Assembly (NCBI GenBank): GCA_021373015.1
Contig: JAJFTJ010000006.1
Coordinates: 1 to 64,000, forward strand
Origin: Nitrospiraceae bacterium
GTDB lineage: Bacteria > Nitrospirota > Thermodesulfovibrionia > Thermodesulfovibrionales > UBA1546
DNA length: 64,000 nt
Direction of reading: 5' to 3'
Each line of letters begins with the position of its first letter. Position 1 is the first letter of the stretch. Under the pieces are notes generated by a model, which worked only from the letters and a program-made list of their open reading frames with translations, searched no databases and was not told where the DNA came from. Position numbers and translations under genes: made by a program. Below, in pieces: positions 1 to 9,066 of this stretch.

Positions 1-1
1 A

Positions 2-217
2 AGGCTTGGATATGCCTCTGCAAATTGTGCCAAGTGCAAGATATGTGAGAGGGTATGTTATATGGATGTTAAGATATCTGAACATGTTGATCAGAAGACT
101 TTAAGAGATATAAACTGCATCTATTGCGGCAGATGCTTGGATGCCTGCAACACTAAAACTAAATTGGTAAAAATGAGTTTGAGCTTTTCAAAAAAGAATT
201 CGAATTCAATATCTTAA
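2..217 (+). CDS. C-terminal end of a polyferredoxin-type 4Fe-4S protein (5' cut by window edge)
   Basis: Only the last 71 codons are in the window; the reading frame is open from base 2 to TAA at 215-217. Two cysteine clusters are visible, one of the form C-x2-C-x2-C-x3-C (Cys at about residues 9, 12, 15 and 19 of the visible part) and a second C-x2-C-x2-C-x3-C about 30 residues later, so it should bind two [4Fe-4S] clusters. This is the usual carboxy-terminal arrangement of NapH/CcoG-type membrane polyferredoxins, but the membrane part, if any, lies outside the window, so that family is inference. It ends 29 bases before the cation-efflux gene and is probably cotranscribed with it. Confidence 0.75.
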   Translation, partial: RLGYASANCAKCKICERVCYMDVKISEHVDQKTLRDINCIYCGRCLDACNTKTKLVKMSLSFSKKNSNSIS

Positions 218-246
218 ATGCCGTTCGTGACTGATAAAAGGCAAAT

Positions 247-1440
247 ATGTCGGATGTAATTGTATGTGAAGGGAAAAAATTAGCTTTTGCATCTTTAGCC
301 TTGAATGCCTTGTTTACTGCTTCAAAATTTTCTCTTTATCTCTTATCAGGCAGTTCAGCGCTTCTGGCTGAAACAGCGCATTCCCTTACTGATGTGATAG
401 GAAGTCTTTTGATAGTGGGAGGCATCTACCTTTCTGAAAGAAAGTCAGATATGTTTCCGTGGGGACTTTACAAAATCGAAAACCTTGTAGCTATCATTAC
501 AGCGGGAATGATATTTATTTCAGTTTTTGAGATAGGAAAGATGATATATCACCCCTCTGCTGAAGGGATACGAAATCTCGACATGACCATAATAATACTA
601 TCGCTCATGGCAATCCCTATAATTATTTTTTCAAGGTATGAGGCAAGACGAGCAAAAGAGATAAATTTCCCGTCTCTGATGGCTGATGCAGAACACTGGA
701 AAATGGATATTGCGCCTCTTGCTATTGTCATAGCAGGTATTTTAGGAACTCGATTTTCCTGCCCAAATTCAGACAGGATATCAGCATTACTCATACTTGT
801 TTTAATACTCAGAGCTGCATACGGTATTCTCAGAGATTCCATAAAAAGCCTTTTGGACGCATCAGTAGATAAATCAGTCATAAAAAAAATTGAAAAAATA
901 CTAAATGAGTTTCCCCGGGTTAAAACAGTTTCTATACAGGCAAGGAATTCCGGAAGGTTTATATTCGTCTATTTAGATATAAGCCTCTCACTCAAGAAAT
1001 TGAAAGAGTCTTCTGAGATTACAGAACAGATAGAAAAAAAGATAAAGGAACAAGTTCCATTTGTTGCACGCGTCATTACACAATACGAACCTGAAAAAAA
1101 AGATTTTCTCAGAATCGCTGTGCCTCTTGTTGAAAAGGACGGAGAAATTTCGGCTCACTTTGCCAGCGCACCTTATATTGCCCTGTTTGATATACAACAA
1201 TTAAACGTTCTGGCATCACCTCCAGAAATAATAAAAAATATTTTTGCGGCTATTGATAGAGGGAAAGGCATAAGGCTTGCGGAATTCTTAGTTGAAAAAG
1301 GAATTGATATCCTTTATATAAAAGAAGATTTCAAAGGAAATGGGCCCGAACACGTCTTTTCAGGTGCTGAAGTAGAGGTCAGAAAAACAAATTGCAAGTT
1401 TCTGGAAGAGTTAGTTAAAGAGGTCAAATACAAAAAATAA
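247..1440 (+). CDS. Cation diffusion facilitator fused to a NifX/NafY-like cofactor-binding domain
   Basis: Residues 1-285 are a cation diffusion facilitator: several hydrophobic helices carrying the paired HxxxD metal sites (H45/D49 in helix 2, H150/D154 in helix 5) expected of zinc/iron exporters, then the cytoplasmic ferredoxin-like dimer domain (about 205-285). Residues about 288-397 are a separate domain starting RIAVPL and containing a SAHFASAPY segment, the pattern of the dinitrogenase FeMo-cofactor (NifB/NifX/NafY) superfamily. The start ATG has AAAGG five bases upstream. An Mrp/NBP35 Fe-S ATPase, a zinc-ribbon protein, MoeA and DUF134 follow, which suggests a role in metal supply to Fe-S or molybdenum cofactors. 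Substrate metal is not determinable from the sequence. Confidence 0.85.
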   Translation: MSDVIVCEGKKLAFASLALNALFTASKFSLYLLSGSSALLAETAHSLTDVIGSLLIVGGIYLSERKSDMFPWGLYKIENLVAIITAGMIFISVFEIGKMIYHPSAEGIRNLDMTIIILSLMAIPIIIFSRYEARRAKEINFPSLMADAEHWKMDIAPLAIVIAGILGTRFSCPNSDRISALLILVLILRAAYGILRDSIKSLLDASVDKSVIKKIEKILNEFPRVKTVSIQARNSGRFIFVYLDISLSLKKLKESSEITEQIEKKIKEQVPFVARVITQYEPEKKDFLRIAVPLVEKDGEISAHFASAPYIALFDIQQLNVLASPPEIIKNIFAAIDRGKGIRLAEFLVEKGIDILYIKEDFKGNGPEHVFSGAEVEVRKTNCKFLEELVKEVKYKK

Positions 1441-1460
1441 AACATTTGAATGGGGAGATC

Positions 1461-2351
1461 ATGAATAAAAAGAAAACAACAGTTGAAGTAAAGAGGGAAT
1501 GTGGAGCAAAAAACAGCGCATCTCCTGAAAATCCCGAACAGGTAATTGAGATGATAGCTCTGAATTCGGCGGTCAACAAAATAAAACATAAGATTCTCGT
1601 GCTTTCAGGAAAAGGCGGCGTCGGGAAAAGCACAGTGGCCGCCAATATGGCTGTTGCCCTCTCATTAAAGGGCAAAAAGGTCGGACTAATGGACATCGAT
1701 GTCCACGGACCGAGTATTCCAAAGCTCCTGGGGCTTGAGGGACGCCCGATCAGGCAAACGCCCGACGGCTTACAGCCTATCGTATACAATGATAATTTGA
1801 AAGTGATCTCGATCGGCTTTATGCTGAAAAATGAAAAAGACGCGGTTATCTGGAGGGCCCCGCTCAAACATTCCTTGATTAAACAATTCCTGACTGACAT
1901 GGAATGGGGAGAGCTTGATTATCTTATCGTCGACTGCCCTCCGGGCACCGGCGACGAGCCGCTATCAATTATTCAGCTTCTCGGCAGTGTCGATGGAGGA
2001 GTTATTGTGACGACTCCCCAGGACGTTTCTCTTACCGATGTCCGCAAATCGATCACCTTTTGTCATCAGGTTAATATCCCTGTTTTAGGCTTGATCGAAA
2101 ACATGAGCGGATTTATCTGCCCCAATTGCGGAGAGAGGCACGACATATTCAAGAGCGGCGGCGGCGAGCGGCTCGCCTCTGAAATGAGGGTCGCATTCCT
2201 CGGCCGGATACCTTTGGAGCCCAGGCTTGTTGCATCAGGCGACGACGGCAAGCCGTATCTGGAATTTTCAAAAGATTCGCCAACTGCAATGGCCTTCAAC
2301 TTAGTCCTCGAACCGATTATCGCTCTTGCGAAAGATAAAAAAGAGGGCTGA
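1461..2351 (+). CDS. Mrp/NBP35-family P-loop ATPase, Fe-S cluster carrier
   Basis: A 296-residue ParA/MinD-fold ATPase with the deviant Walker A motif GKGGVGKS at about residues 50-57, the DIDVHGPSIPKLLG signature of the Mrp/NBP35 subfamily, the DCPPGTGDEP motif, and a CxxC (C-P-N-C) near residue 220 that would bridge an Fe-S cluster between two subunits. I start it at ATG 1461, behind GGGGAG; a TTG 15 bases upstream is also open. The stop overlaps the next start by one base (TGATG). Role: scaffold or carrier for [4Fe-4S] assembly on client proteins. The gene is visibly richer in G+C than those on either side (several stretches above 55 percent), as is the following gene. Confidence 0.93.
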   Translation: MNKKKTTVEVKRECGAKNSASPENPEQVIEMIALNSAVNKIKHKILVLSGKGGVGKSTVAANMAVALSLKGKKVGLMDIDVHGPSIPKLLGLEGRPIRQTPDGLQPIVYNDNLKVISIGFMLKNEKDAVIWRAPLKHSLIKQFLTDMEWGELDYLIVDCPPGTGDEPLSIIQLLGSVDGGVIVTTPQDVSLTDVRKSITFCHQVNIPVLGLIENMSGFICPNCGERHDIFKSGGGERLASEMRVAFLGRIPLEPRLVASGDDGKPYLEFSKDSPTAMAFNLVLEPIIALAKDKKEG

Positions 2352-2596
2352 TGGCTGCTTACGATTATAAATGCAACGCCTGCGGGTTTGTATTTGAAAA
2401 ACAACATGGGATGGATGAAAGCCCCTCTTTTGAGTGCCCGAAATGCAGGGGAAAGGCCAAAAGGATGATCTCGGGCGGAAGCGGTTTCATTGTAAAAGGG
2501 ACCCATTCGATAGCACCCGTGCAGACGAGGTGCGGGAAAGAGCAGACCTGCTGCGGTAGCACTACTCCCTGCGAAAACGGATGCGGCAATGATTAA
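2351..2596 (+). CDS. FmdB-family zinc ribbon protein
   Basis: An 81-residue protein opening with a YDYKCNACGFVFE segment, then CPKC about 23 residues on, the two CxxC knuckles of the FmdB/CxxC_CxxC_SSSS regulatory zinc ribbon. The family is named after a putative regulator of formylmethanofuran dehydrogenase and also includes small proteins of unknown role. A glycine-serine stretch and a Cys-rich tail (CGKEQTCCGSTTPCENGC) follow; the tail has eight more cysteines than the minimal domain and could bind additional metal. It overlaps the Mrp gene by one base and shares its raised G+C, so the two likely travelled together. Confidence 0.85.
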   Translation: MAAYDYKCNACGFVFEKQHGMDESPSFECPKCRGKAKRMISGGSGFIVKGTHSIAPVQTRCGKEQTCCGSTTPCENGCGND

Positions 2597-2606
2597 GGCA
2601 TAGATT

Positions 2607-3851
2607 ATGGAGATCATTTCTTACAGCGAAGCCTTACAGCATGTAAAAAATACTCTAAGACCTTTGGGTTCTGAAAGCCTTCAGGTCTTAGAGCTTGCTG
2701 GAAGAATCACGTGCGACGATATTTTTTCTCTCGTTGATTCGCCTTCTTCCGATATTTCTCTAAAAGACGGATACGCTGTCAGGTCTTCAGATATTGCTAG
2801 TGCTTCTGAATCAAATCCGGTAAAACTTAAATTGATCGGCAGTCTTACTGCAGGAGGTTCTGATACTCTGGAGATAATTCCCGGAACTGCTGTAACAATA
2901 ACATCAGGAACTTCGATTCCTGATGGAGCGGACGCTGTTATTTCACAGGAGTTCGCTTCTGACAACGGAAAATTTGTTACATCGAGAAATAATGCTCATC
3001 CCGGACGAAATATTTTAAGAAAAGGCACTGATGTTTCAATGTCAGAACTTATAATAAAAAAGAAAACTGTCCTCAGACCTGCACACATAGGACTGATAGC
3101 TGCTTCAGGTCATTCTTCAGCAAAGGTTTACAGAAACCCTGATGTGATAATAATCGCGACAGGAGACGAGATACTTCCTGTTGGAACCCCCGCTGTAAGC
3201 GGAAAAGTATTTGCGAGCAATCTTGTAACAATATCAGGATGGTGCAGAATTTACGGCATGAAATCAGAAAGCATTATAGTTGAAGACTCGGAAAAAGATA
3301 TAGCCGATGCCATAAAAAATAGTATTAACAGATGCGATTGTCTTATAACAATAGGAGGAGCCTGGAAAGGAAGTAAAGACTTTGTAGTTGGGATACTCGA
3401 CAATATGGGCTGGCAAAAATTTTTTCATAAAGTAAAGATGGGGCCGGGCAAAGCTGTAGGATTCGGATTGCTAGATTCAAAGCCTGTGTTCTGTCTGCCG
3501 GGCGGACCTCCATCAAATCAGATGGCTTTTATGCAGCTTGTCATCCCTGCTCTTATGATACTGGCAGGTCATAAAAGACAAGGGCTGGCTGAGACGACTG
3601 CTGTTGCAGGTACAGACCTGACAGGACAGGAAGACTGGACTCAGTTCATACACGGCACACTGTCGAGGCCGGATCACCTTATATTTAATCCGCTAAAAAT
3701 GGACAGCAGGCTCCAGTTCATGGCAAAGACAGAAGCCCTTGCATGCATTCCCAAAGGGATATCCAAGATCGATAAAGGAAGCAGTATAAAGATACAGATA
3801 ATTCCTGAATCTTTCATCTGCTATAATAATAAAAATGTCTCCAAGATATAA
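2607..3851 (+). CDS. moeA: Molybdopterin molybdenumtransferase MoeA
   Basis: A 414-residue MoeA/gephyrin-E domain protein that inserts molybdate (or tungstate) into adenylylated molybdopterin. Visible features are the N-terminal LKDGYAVRSSDI block (the family's DGYA motif), the GTAVTITSGTSIPDGADAV block, the ATGDEI motif of the central MoCF-like domain near residue 190, and LPGGPPSNQMAF near residue 305. Full length for the family. It lies 10 bases after the fmdB-like gene and its last 17 bases overlap the DUF134 gene. MOSC and MogA homologues lie at 19427-20343, so molybdenum cofactor use is well supported for this organism. Confidence 0.93.
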   Translation: MEIISYSEALQHVKNTLRPLGSESLQVLELAGRITCDDIFSLVDSPSSDISLKDGYAVRSSDIASASESNPVKLKLIGSLTAGGSDTLEIIPGTAVTITSGTSIPDGADAVISQEFASDNGKFVTSRNNAHPGRNILRKGTDVSMSELIIKKKTVLRPAHIGLIAASGHSSAKVYRNPDVIIIATGDEILPVGTPAVSGKVFASNLVTISGWCRIYGMKSESIIVEDSEKDIADAIKNSINRCDCLITIGGAWKGSKDFVVGILDNMGWQKFFHKVKMGPGKAVGFGLLDSKPVFCLPGGPPSNQMAFMQLVIPALMILAGHKRQGLAETTAVAGTDLTGQEDWTQFIHGTLSRPDHLIFNPLKMDSRLQFMAKTEALACIPKGISKIDKGSSIKIQIIPESFICYNNKNVSKI

Positions 3852-4164
3852 AAAACCAAGATTCTGCAAATGTCCTTTTAGAAAATTACGCGGACAGGTA
3901 TTTAAACCTACAGGGGTCCCTTTGACAGAACTCGAACTTATAACTGTATATCGGGATGAGCTTGAAGCAATGTGCTTATGTGACATCGACAATCTGACAC
4001 AGGAAGAAACAGGAGCTAAGATGGGCATTTCAAGAGGAACTGTGCAGCGTCTGCTTGAAGAAGGAAGGCGAAAGGTTTTAACGAGCATAATAAAAAAACA
4101 GGCTCTTGTTTTTCAAAAAGAAGGGAATGTTTCCGCAAAAAAGAAAAAATGCTGCAAGATATAA
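3835..4164 (+). CDS. DUF134 (UPF0251) helix-turn-helix protein
   Basis: A 109-residue basic protein with the DUF134 signature: a cysteine- and arginine-rich start (RYKKPRFCKCPFRKLRG) and a sigma-70-region-4-like helix-turn-helix (LTQEETGAKMGISRGTVQRLLEEGRRKV). Members are putative DNA-binding regulators often found beside NifX/NafY-like proteins, and here a NifX-like domain is encoded four genes upstream, which fits a regulator of this metal-cofactor cluster. The tail ends KKKKCCKI. The start lies inside moeA (17-base overlap), implying translational coupling. Target sites are unknown. Confidence 0.85.
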   Translation: MSPRYKKPRFCKCPFRKLRGQVFKPTGVPLTELELITVYRDELEAMCLCDIDNLTQEETGAKMGISRGTVQRLLEEGRRKVLTSIIKKQALVFQKEGNVSAKKKKCCKI

Positions 4165-4173
4165 TAAGGAAAG

Positions 4174-7098
4174 TTATTTATCGAGAATTTCCCTGACCTT
4201 TTTCAGAAGTTCAACAGGAAGAATCGGCTTTGAAGCAAAGTTTAATCCTTGTTCAAAATTCCCCTTTTTAAGCATAATATTTTCTGAATAACCGCTTACA
4301 AAAAGCGCTTTTATACCAGGTCTGATGTTATTTATCTTCTCAAAAACTTCTTTCCCATTCATTTTAGGCATTATTAGATCGCATATAATCATATCTATGA
4401 CACCAATGTTGTCCTTGAATTTTACAAGGGCATCTTCTCCGTCTGCTGCCTCGATTACTTTATAACCGTAAGCTTCAAGTATTGTTTTTGTCACAACTCT
4501 TACATCTTTTTCATCCTCGATGACAAGTATTGTTTCAGTACCGCCTATTGGTTCTTCAGTCATCTGCGCTCTTTCCTCCTTTTCATCTCCTTGTACTAAA
4601 GGCAGATAAATCTTGAATGTTGTGCCTTCACCTAAATGGCTGTAGACATTTATATGCCCATTATGCTGCTTCACTATACCATAAGCTATTGAAAGTCCAA
4701 GGCCAGTTCCTTTCCCAACCTCTTTTGTTGTAAAAAAAGGCTCAAAAATTCTCTCCTTTATTTTTTCATCGATACCTGCGCCTGAATCGGAAAAAGTTAT
4801 GCGCGCGTAAAGCCCTTTTTCCCAAAAGTTATACATTCTGACAAATTCATCATCCACATTAAACACGTCGGTGGTTATTGTAAGGTTACCGCCGTTTGGC
4901 ATTGCATCTTTTGCATTTGTAGCAAGATTTATCAAAACCTGTTCAATCTGAGTTTCATCAGCCTTGACTATCAGCTTTTTTTCTGCAAGAAAAGTCTTGA
5001 ACTCTATATCCTCTCCTATCATCATAGGGAAAAGCTTCTCTATGTCTTTTATAATCTGATTGATATCAACATTATTAACAGACATCGTTTGTTTTCTTCC
5101 AAAGACAAGAAGATTCTTTACCAGAGACGATGCCTTTCTTGAGGATTCTATAATATGTTTTATGTTCTCTTTTAGCGGGTCATTATCCTGCATCTTCATA
5201 TCAGTAATGCTCGCGTAGCCGATTATCGCGGTAAGGATATTATTAAAATCATGCGCTACTCCGCCTGCAAGCTGGCCGATTGCATCAAGCTTCTGAGAAT
5301 GAAGCAGCTGTTCCTCGATCTTCCTCTTTTCAGTAGCGTCAACAACCATTGACATATAACCTGTGAAATTGCCGTCAGGGTCACGCAAAGGGGTGTTATA
5401 CCACTCGCACCAGATCGTGCGTCCGTCCTTTGTTATGTTTTCGTTAAATCCGTGAGCAGTCAGATCACCGCTTTTCATCCTTGTCCTTATGTTTTCGACA
5501 TATTCTTTGACTGAGAGCGGGATAAACAAACTAAAAGGAGATTTCCCCAAAATTTCTTCTTTTGTGAATCCAAAAATCTTTTCTGCCGCAGGGCTCCAGT
5601 AAATGATATTAAAATCTTTGTCGTTTATAATGCATCCAACAGGCATTCGCTCAAGAATCAACTGAAGCCTCAAAAGCAGGTTGTCGCGTTCGATTGAGAT
5701 CTCTTTGGCCCTCTTTTCAGATTCTTTACGTTCTGTGATATCGCGTATAATGGCAAGAAAGAATTTATTTCCCTCTATATCAATCACCCTGTTGCTCACC
5801 TCGATAGGAAATACCGTGCCGTCCTTTTTCTTGTGAAGTGTTTCATATATCAAGCCGTCTGTCCCCTCGGACTCTTTTATCTTTTCATATACCTCTTGAC
5901 GGACATCTTCCGTCCTGAGGTCAAGAGCTTTAAGGCTGAGCATTTCTTCGTATGTGTAACCGTAGACCTGAAGAGCACGGTCATTTGCATCAACAATCGT
6001 TAAATCAGAGTCTGCAAGCATTATAATATCATTAGCATATTTTGTAAGACATTCATCTTTTTTCTTCATTATTTGATGTCTCAATTCTGTCTCATACTCC
6101 TGACGGTAATGTTCAGCGTTTTTCTGTTTCCACCATGAGATTACAGCTAATCCTGAAGCGGCAATTAGAAGAAGCATAAAAAATACTGTATCCCATGCAC
6201 GGTCGCGGATTGGCGCATATATTTCTTCTGTATCAACCTTCGCTACAAGAAACCATGGAGTTTCAGGAACAGGACGTATTGCCGCAAGCACAGATGCGTC
6301 TCTGTAATCCCTTCCTTCAATTATTCCTGTTTCACCAAGAACTGCCTGCACAGCCGGTAGTTCAGTCTTAGTAATAGGCTTTTTAAGATTTAAAGCAGTA
6401 TCTGTTTTGTGACGGAGTTCATTAAGAAATAAAACATTATCACCTTCACGCCGCACTAATAATGTCTCTGCTGTGTCGCTCTGCGTTGGCCACGATTGTA
6501 TCAAGGGATACAAAAAATCATATGGATCAACCCTTACAAGCAAGACTCCGGAAGCAACCTTTTCCCCCTGAGCAGACTTTAAAAGAGGCACAGCAAGATC
6601 CAGATGAATGTGCTCAATCTCTGTTATTTTGTGAAAATCCGAGAGCAGAACATTATTTGTATGTATTGACTTCTTGATGAGCTGTTTTGCATGAGAACCG
6701 ATTATTTTTGATTCAGTTGAAAATTTTACATTCCCCTTTATATCAACAAGCATAACGCTCATGAATTTGTATTGTTCTTTTATTGAATGCAGCCATTCGA
6801 GGATTTCATTTTCTGCTGAAGTCTCTGCCCCTTGGTTTAAAAATTTATCTATATAAAGCGCAATAAAAGGCGTTCTGGAGATTATTTCTCCGTAATTTAT
6901 GATTTCTCTTCTCCAACTGTTAATCTCGCTGACTTTCAAGTCAGCAATTGCGAGCAGTTGGTCTTCTCTGCTATCTTTTATCTTTTCTTTCTGGTAAGTG
7001 TAGTAAAAATAACCTCCAGTGATGATAATTACAATAAGAATTGTAAAAACAATAAGTAAATATAAAGGTATTTTGTCAGGTCTTTGTTTCGGAAGCAT
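4174..7098 (-). CDS. Hybrid sensor histidine kinase: Cache-like sensor, two PAS domains, HisKA, ATPase, receiver
   Basis: About 974 residues. An N-terminal membrane helix (about 10-35) is followed by a ~260-residue extracytoplasmic dCache-like sensor and a second membrane helix near residue 310. Two PAS domains follow (about 355-465 and 480-595), then an H box [10 protein letters not shown] with the phosphorylated His near residue 614, a GHKL ATPase domain (N box [11 protein letters not shown]1 DSGAGI, G2 GKGTGLGLS), and a C-terminal receiver domain with acceptor Asp near residue 909 ([10 protein letters not shown]). I prefer ATG 7098, with AAGG upstream; a GTG at 7131 is also open. No adjacent response regulator or output gene is seen, so the signal and target are unknown. 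It converges with the DUF134 gene. Confidence 0.92.
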   Translation of the reverse strand: MLPKQRPDKIPLYLLIVFTILIVIIITGGYFYYTYQKEKIKDSREDQLLAIADLKVSEINSWRREIINYGEIISRTPFIALYIDKFLNQGAETSAENEILEWLHSIKEQYKFMSVMLVDIKGNVKFSTESKIIGSHAKQLIKKSIHTNNVLLSDFHKITEIEHIHLDLAVPLLKSAQGEKVASGVLLVRVDPYDFLYPLIQSWPTQSDTAETLLVRREGDNVLFLNELRHKTDTALNLKKPITKTELPAVQAVLGETGIIEGRDYRDASVLAAIRPVPETPWFLVAKVDTEEIYAPIRDRAWDTVFFMLLLIAASGLAVISWWKQKNAEHYRQEYETELRHQIMKKKDECLTKYANDIIMLADSDLTIVDANDRALQVYGYTYEEMLSLKALDLRTEDVRQEVYEKIKESEGTDGLIYETLHKKKDGTVFPIEVSNRVIDIEGNKFFLAIIRDITERKESEKRAKEISIERDNLLLRLQLILERMPVGCIINDKDFNIIYWSPAAEKIFGFTKEEILGKSPFSLFIPLSVKEYVENIRTRMKSGDLTAHGFNENITKDGRTIWCEWYNTPLRDPDGNFTGYMSMVVDATEKRKIEEQLLHSQKLDAIGQLAGGVAHDFNNILTAIIGYASITDMKMQDNDPLKENIKHIIESSRKASSLVKNLLVFGRKQTMSVNNVDINQIIKDIEKLFPMMIGEDIEFKTFLAEKKLIVKADETQIEQVLINLATNAKDAMPNGGNLTITTDVFNVDDEFVRMYNFWEKGLYARITFSDSGAGIDEKIKERIFEPFFTTKEVGKGTGLGLSIAYGIVKQHNGHINVYSHLGEGTTFKIYLPLVQGDEKEERAQMTEEPIGGTETILVIEDEKDVRVVTKTILEAYGYKVIEAADGEDALVKFKDNIGVIDMIICDLIMPKMNGKEVFEKINNIRPGIKALFVSGYSENIMLKKGNFEQGLNFASKPILPVELLKKVREILDK

Positions 7099-7288
7099 AG
7101 GTATCTGCCTTTTTGAAAGATAAAAGAACACTAGATGCCGTAGTACGGTAAACTATCTCAGCATCCTTAATCATACTAAAAACCCTAGCACACAGTATTC
7201 CAGCTGTCAAGCGACCATGTCTCGAATTAAAATCCGGATTATTCGGGTTATAATAATCTGAAATAAAAAATCAAAGAAAGGCAGTCAT

Positions 7289-7693
7289 ATGAAAATCCGC
7301 GTAGTATGCGCTGGAACATTTGATCATCTTCATGCAGGACACATTGATTTTCTCAGACAGGCCCGTTCACTAGGCAATGAATTAATCGTCATTGTTGCCA
7401 GAGATGAGAATGTCAAGCGAATAAAAAAAATCCTACCTGGCAGCGATGAAAACAAAAGGAAAGAAGGTGTAACGAAAACAGGAATTGCTGAAAAGGTTAT
7501 TTTAGGATCTATCGATAAAGATATATTTGCAATAATTGGAGAGATTAACCCCAATATAATAGCATTGGGTTATGATCAGCGTGTTTCTGAAACAGCAATA
7601 AAAGACAGATTTCCTGATATCAAGGTTGTACGCCTGAATCCTTTTCATCCTGATAAATACAAGTCCTCAATATTCAGATCTAGGGCAAAGTAG
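7289..7693 (+). CDS. RibL-like FAD synthase / cytidylyltransferase-family nucleotidyltransferase
   Basis: A 134-residue nucleotidyltransferase with the HxGH motif (F-D-H-L-H-A-G-H, near residues 14-18) and a conserved VIVARDENVKRIK block. The pattern resembles the archaeal FAD synthetase RibL more than bacterial RibF or glycerol-3-phosphate cytidylyltransferase, but the latter remains possible. Expected reaction: transfer of a nucleotidyl group from ATP or CTP to a phosphorylated alcohol such as FMN. An AAAGG ribosome site precedes the ATG and TATAAT lies about 40 bases upstream. It is a single gene, followed by the convergent atpB-atpE pair. Confidence 0.75.
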   Translation: MKIRVVCAGTFDHLHAGHIDFLRQARSLGNELIVIVARDENVKRIKKILPGSDENKRKEGVTKTGIAEKVILGSIDKDIFAIIGEINPNIIALGYDQRVSETAIKDRFPDIKVVRLNPFHPDKYKSSIFRSRAK

Positions 7694-7716
7694 ATAAAAA
7701 AATTTGAACCAAACAA

Positions 7717-7745
7717 AAAAGGGTCAGCCAAGGCTGACCCTTTGA
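7717..7745 (-). terminator. Rho-independent terminator of the atpB-atpE unit
   Basis: Inverted repeat GGGTCAGCC / GGCTGACCC at 7721-7729 and 7732-7740. Read on the minus strand it is followed by TTTTTTG, the standard intrinsic terminator for atpE transcripts. On the plus strand only TTT follows, so it may also stop the preceding gene weakly. Confidence 0.85.
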
Positions 7746-7761
7746 AATAATCTAATTCTTT

Positions 7762-8106
7762 TTAGAAGAAAAGCTTCTGGTTAATCATAATACCAAGTGA
7801 TACAAGAAGAGCATAGATTGCAAGAGACTCAATCATTGCTAGACCGATAATAAGTATCATCTGGATTTTACCTGATGCGCCAGGGTTTCTAGCAACACCT
7901 TCACATGCCTTGCTAAGACCAATTCCCTGTCCAATGCCTGTGCCTAAAGCAGCAAGACCGATTGCAAGACCTGCTCCAATAGCCGCCATTGCCTTAACAT
8001 AATCACTTGATACCGCAGGCTTTGCAGCTTCCTGTGCAAAAACAACTGGAGCTGACAGGCAGATAAGAGCAAGCGCTATAAGCATTACAGAAAAAATCTT
8101 TTTCAT
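7762..8106 (-). CDS. atpE: F-type ATP synthase subunit c, with N-terminal signal-like extension
   Basis: 114 residues: a basic start and hydrophobic stretch ending V-F-A-Q (about residues 1-25) that looks like a cleavable signal sequence, then the two-helix hairpin of the F0 c subunit. Helix 1 has the GTGIGQGIG glycine motif; the loop is ARNPGASG; helix 2 holds the ion-carrying Glu in MIESLAIY. The Gln in helix 1 with Glu-Ser and Tyr in helix 2 is the ligand set seen in sodium-binding c rings, but the same residues occur in lineages where the ion is unproven. It follows atpB by 47 bases and ends at a terminator, so a and c form their own unit away from b and F1 genes. Confidence 0.95.
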   Translation of the reverse strand: MKKIFSVMLIALALICLSAPVVFAQEAAKPAVSSDYVKAMAAIGAGLAIGLAALGTGIGQGIGLSKACEGVARNPGASGKIQMILIIGLAMIESLAIYALLVSLGIMINQKLFF

Positions 8107-8153
8107 TAGTGCTACCTCCTTTCTACAAGACTTCTATTTAAAATTAATGATTA

Positions 8154-8834
8154 TTAGTGGCTTTCTTCTACAGAGCCGGCAAGATACAGCGTAGCCAGCA
8201 GTGTAAAAACAAACGCCTGTATGACGCTTACTAGAGTGCCAAGCGCCAATATAGCTGTAGGAATAATCCAAGGAGTAAGAATCGCCAGTACCCACAACAG
8301 TATATGTTTTGCCATCATGTTTCCGAAAAGTCTCACTGACAGCGTGACAGGTCTCAGCATGTGACCAATAAACTCTATTATGAACATCAGCGGGGCAAGC
8401 CACAACACTGGTCCAAGAAAGTGTTTTATATACTTTAGTCCATGCAGTCTGATGCCGTAATAATGTGTCGCAAGGAAGACTGGGACTGCCATTGCAGCGT
8501 TTGTGTTTATGTTGCTTGTTGGTGAATAAAACCCAGGGATCAATCCCATAAAATTACAGATTAATATGAACATGAATAACGTGCCTATCAAAGGAAACAA
8601 TCTTCTGCCCCATTCAAGCCCGATGTTTTCCTCTGAAAGTTTTAAAAATGAATCTATTACTATCTCCATAAAATTCTGCGTGCCTTTTGGCACTATTTTT
8701 ATAGTAGTTCTTATAGCAAGAGCAGTAGAAATCAATATAATAGACGCAAGAAATGCATAGGAAACATTGTGAGGTATTTTATTGGGATCTATTATTGCAT
8801 CAAGTAAAAGCACTTCCTGCATACCAGCTGCCAT
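8154..8834 (-). CDS. atpB: F-type ATP synthase subunit a
   Basis: A 226-residue polytopic membrane protein with the essential stator arginine in LSVRLFGNMMAKH and the conserved IEFIGHMLRPVTLSVR and QAFVFTLLATLYL segments of subunit a. It forms the ion half-channels against the c ring. Full length for the family. The start is preceded by GGAGG. Only atpE is downstream; no atpI, b, b' or F1 genes are nearby. Confidence 0.96.
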   Translation of the reverse strand: MAAGMQEVLLLDAIIDPNKIPHNVSYAFLASIILISTALAIRTTIKIVPKGTQNFMEIVIDSFLKLSEENIGLEWGRRLFPLIGTLFMFILICNFMGLIPGFYSPTSNINTNAAMAVPVFLATHYYGIRLHGLKYIKHFLGPVLWLAPLMFIIEFIGHMLRPVTLSVRLFGNMMAKHILLWVLAILTPWIIPTAILALGTLVSVIQAFVFTLLATLYLAGSVEESH

Positions 8835-9049
8835 TTTACTTCCTCCATTTTTAACTGCGGACTGATGAAAAAATCTTTGGTATGTTAATTTAAAACAGGT
8901 TGAAAGTCAAGCCTAAAGGCGTGTTTTTCCATCGTAAAGATATTAAAAATTCTGATATAATTCATTACAAATTCTAATTAGCTCTCAGACTTTATTGACG
9001 CTATTGTCTTGAAGCTGAAAAATTCAGTGATTTCATTAATAAAAGCAGA

Positions 9050-9066
9050 TATAATTCAGTAACATG
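9050..9066 (+). promoter_or_regulatory. -10 element positioned for a leaderless transcript of the lipid kinase gene
   Basis: A perfect TATAAT at 9050-9055 is followed by eight bases and the ATG at 9064. The predicted first transcribed base (seventh base after the hexamer, about 9062) leaves a leader of about two bases, and no Shine-Dalgarno sequence is present. The -35 region is poor. Confidence 0.55.

Noticed and set aside
1446-1460. Upstream TTG start for the Mrp gene
   Set aside because: ATG 1461 has a good GGGGAG site; the extra five codons are not conserved-looking and overlap that site.
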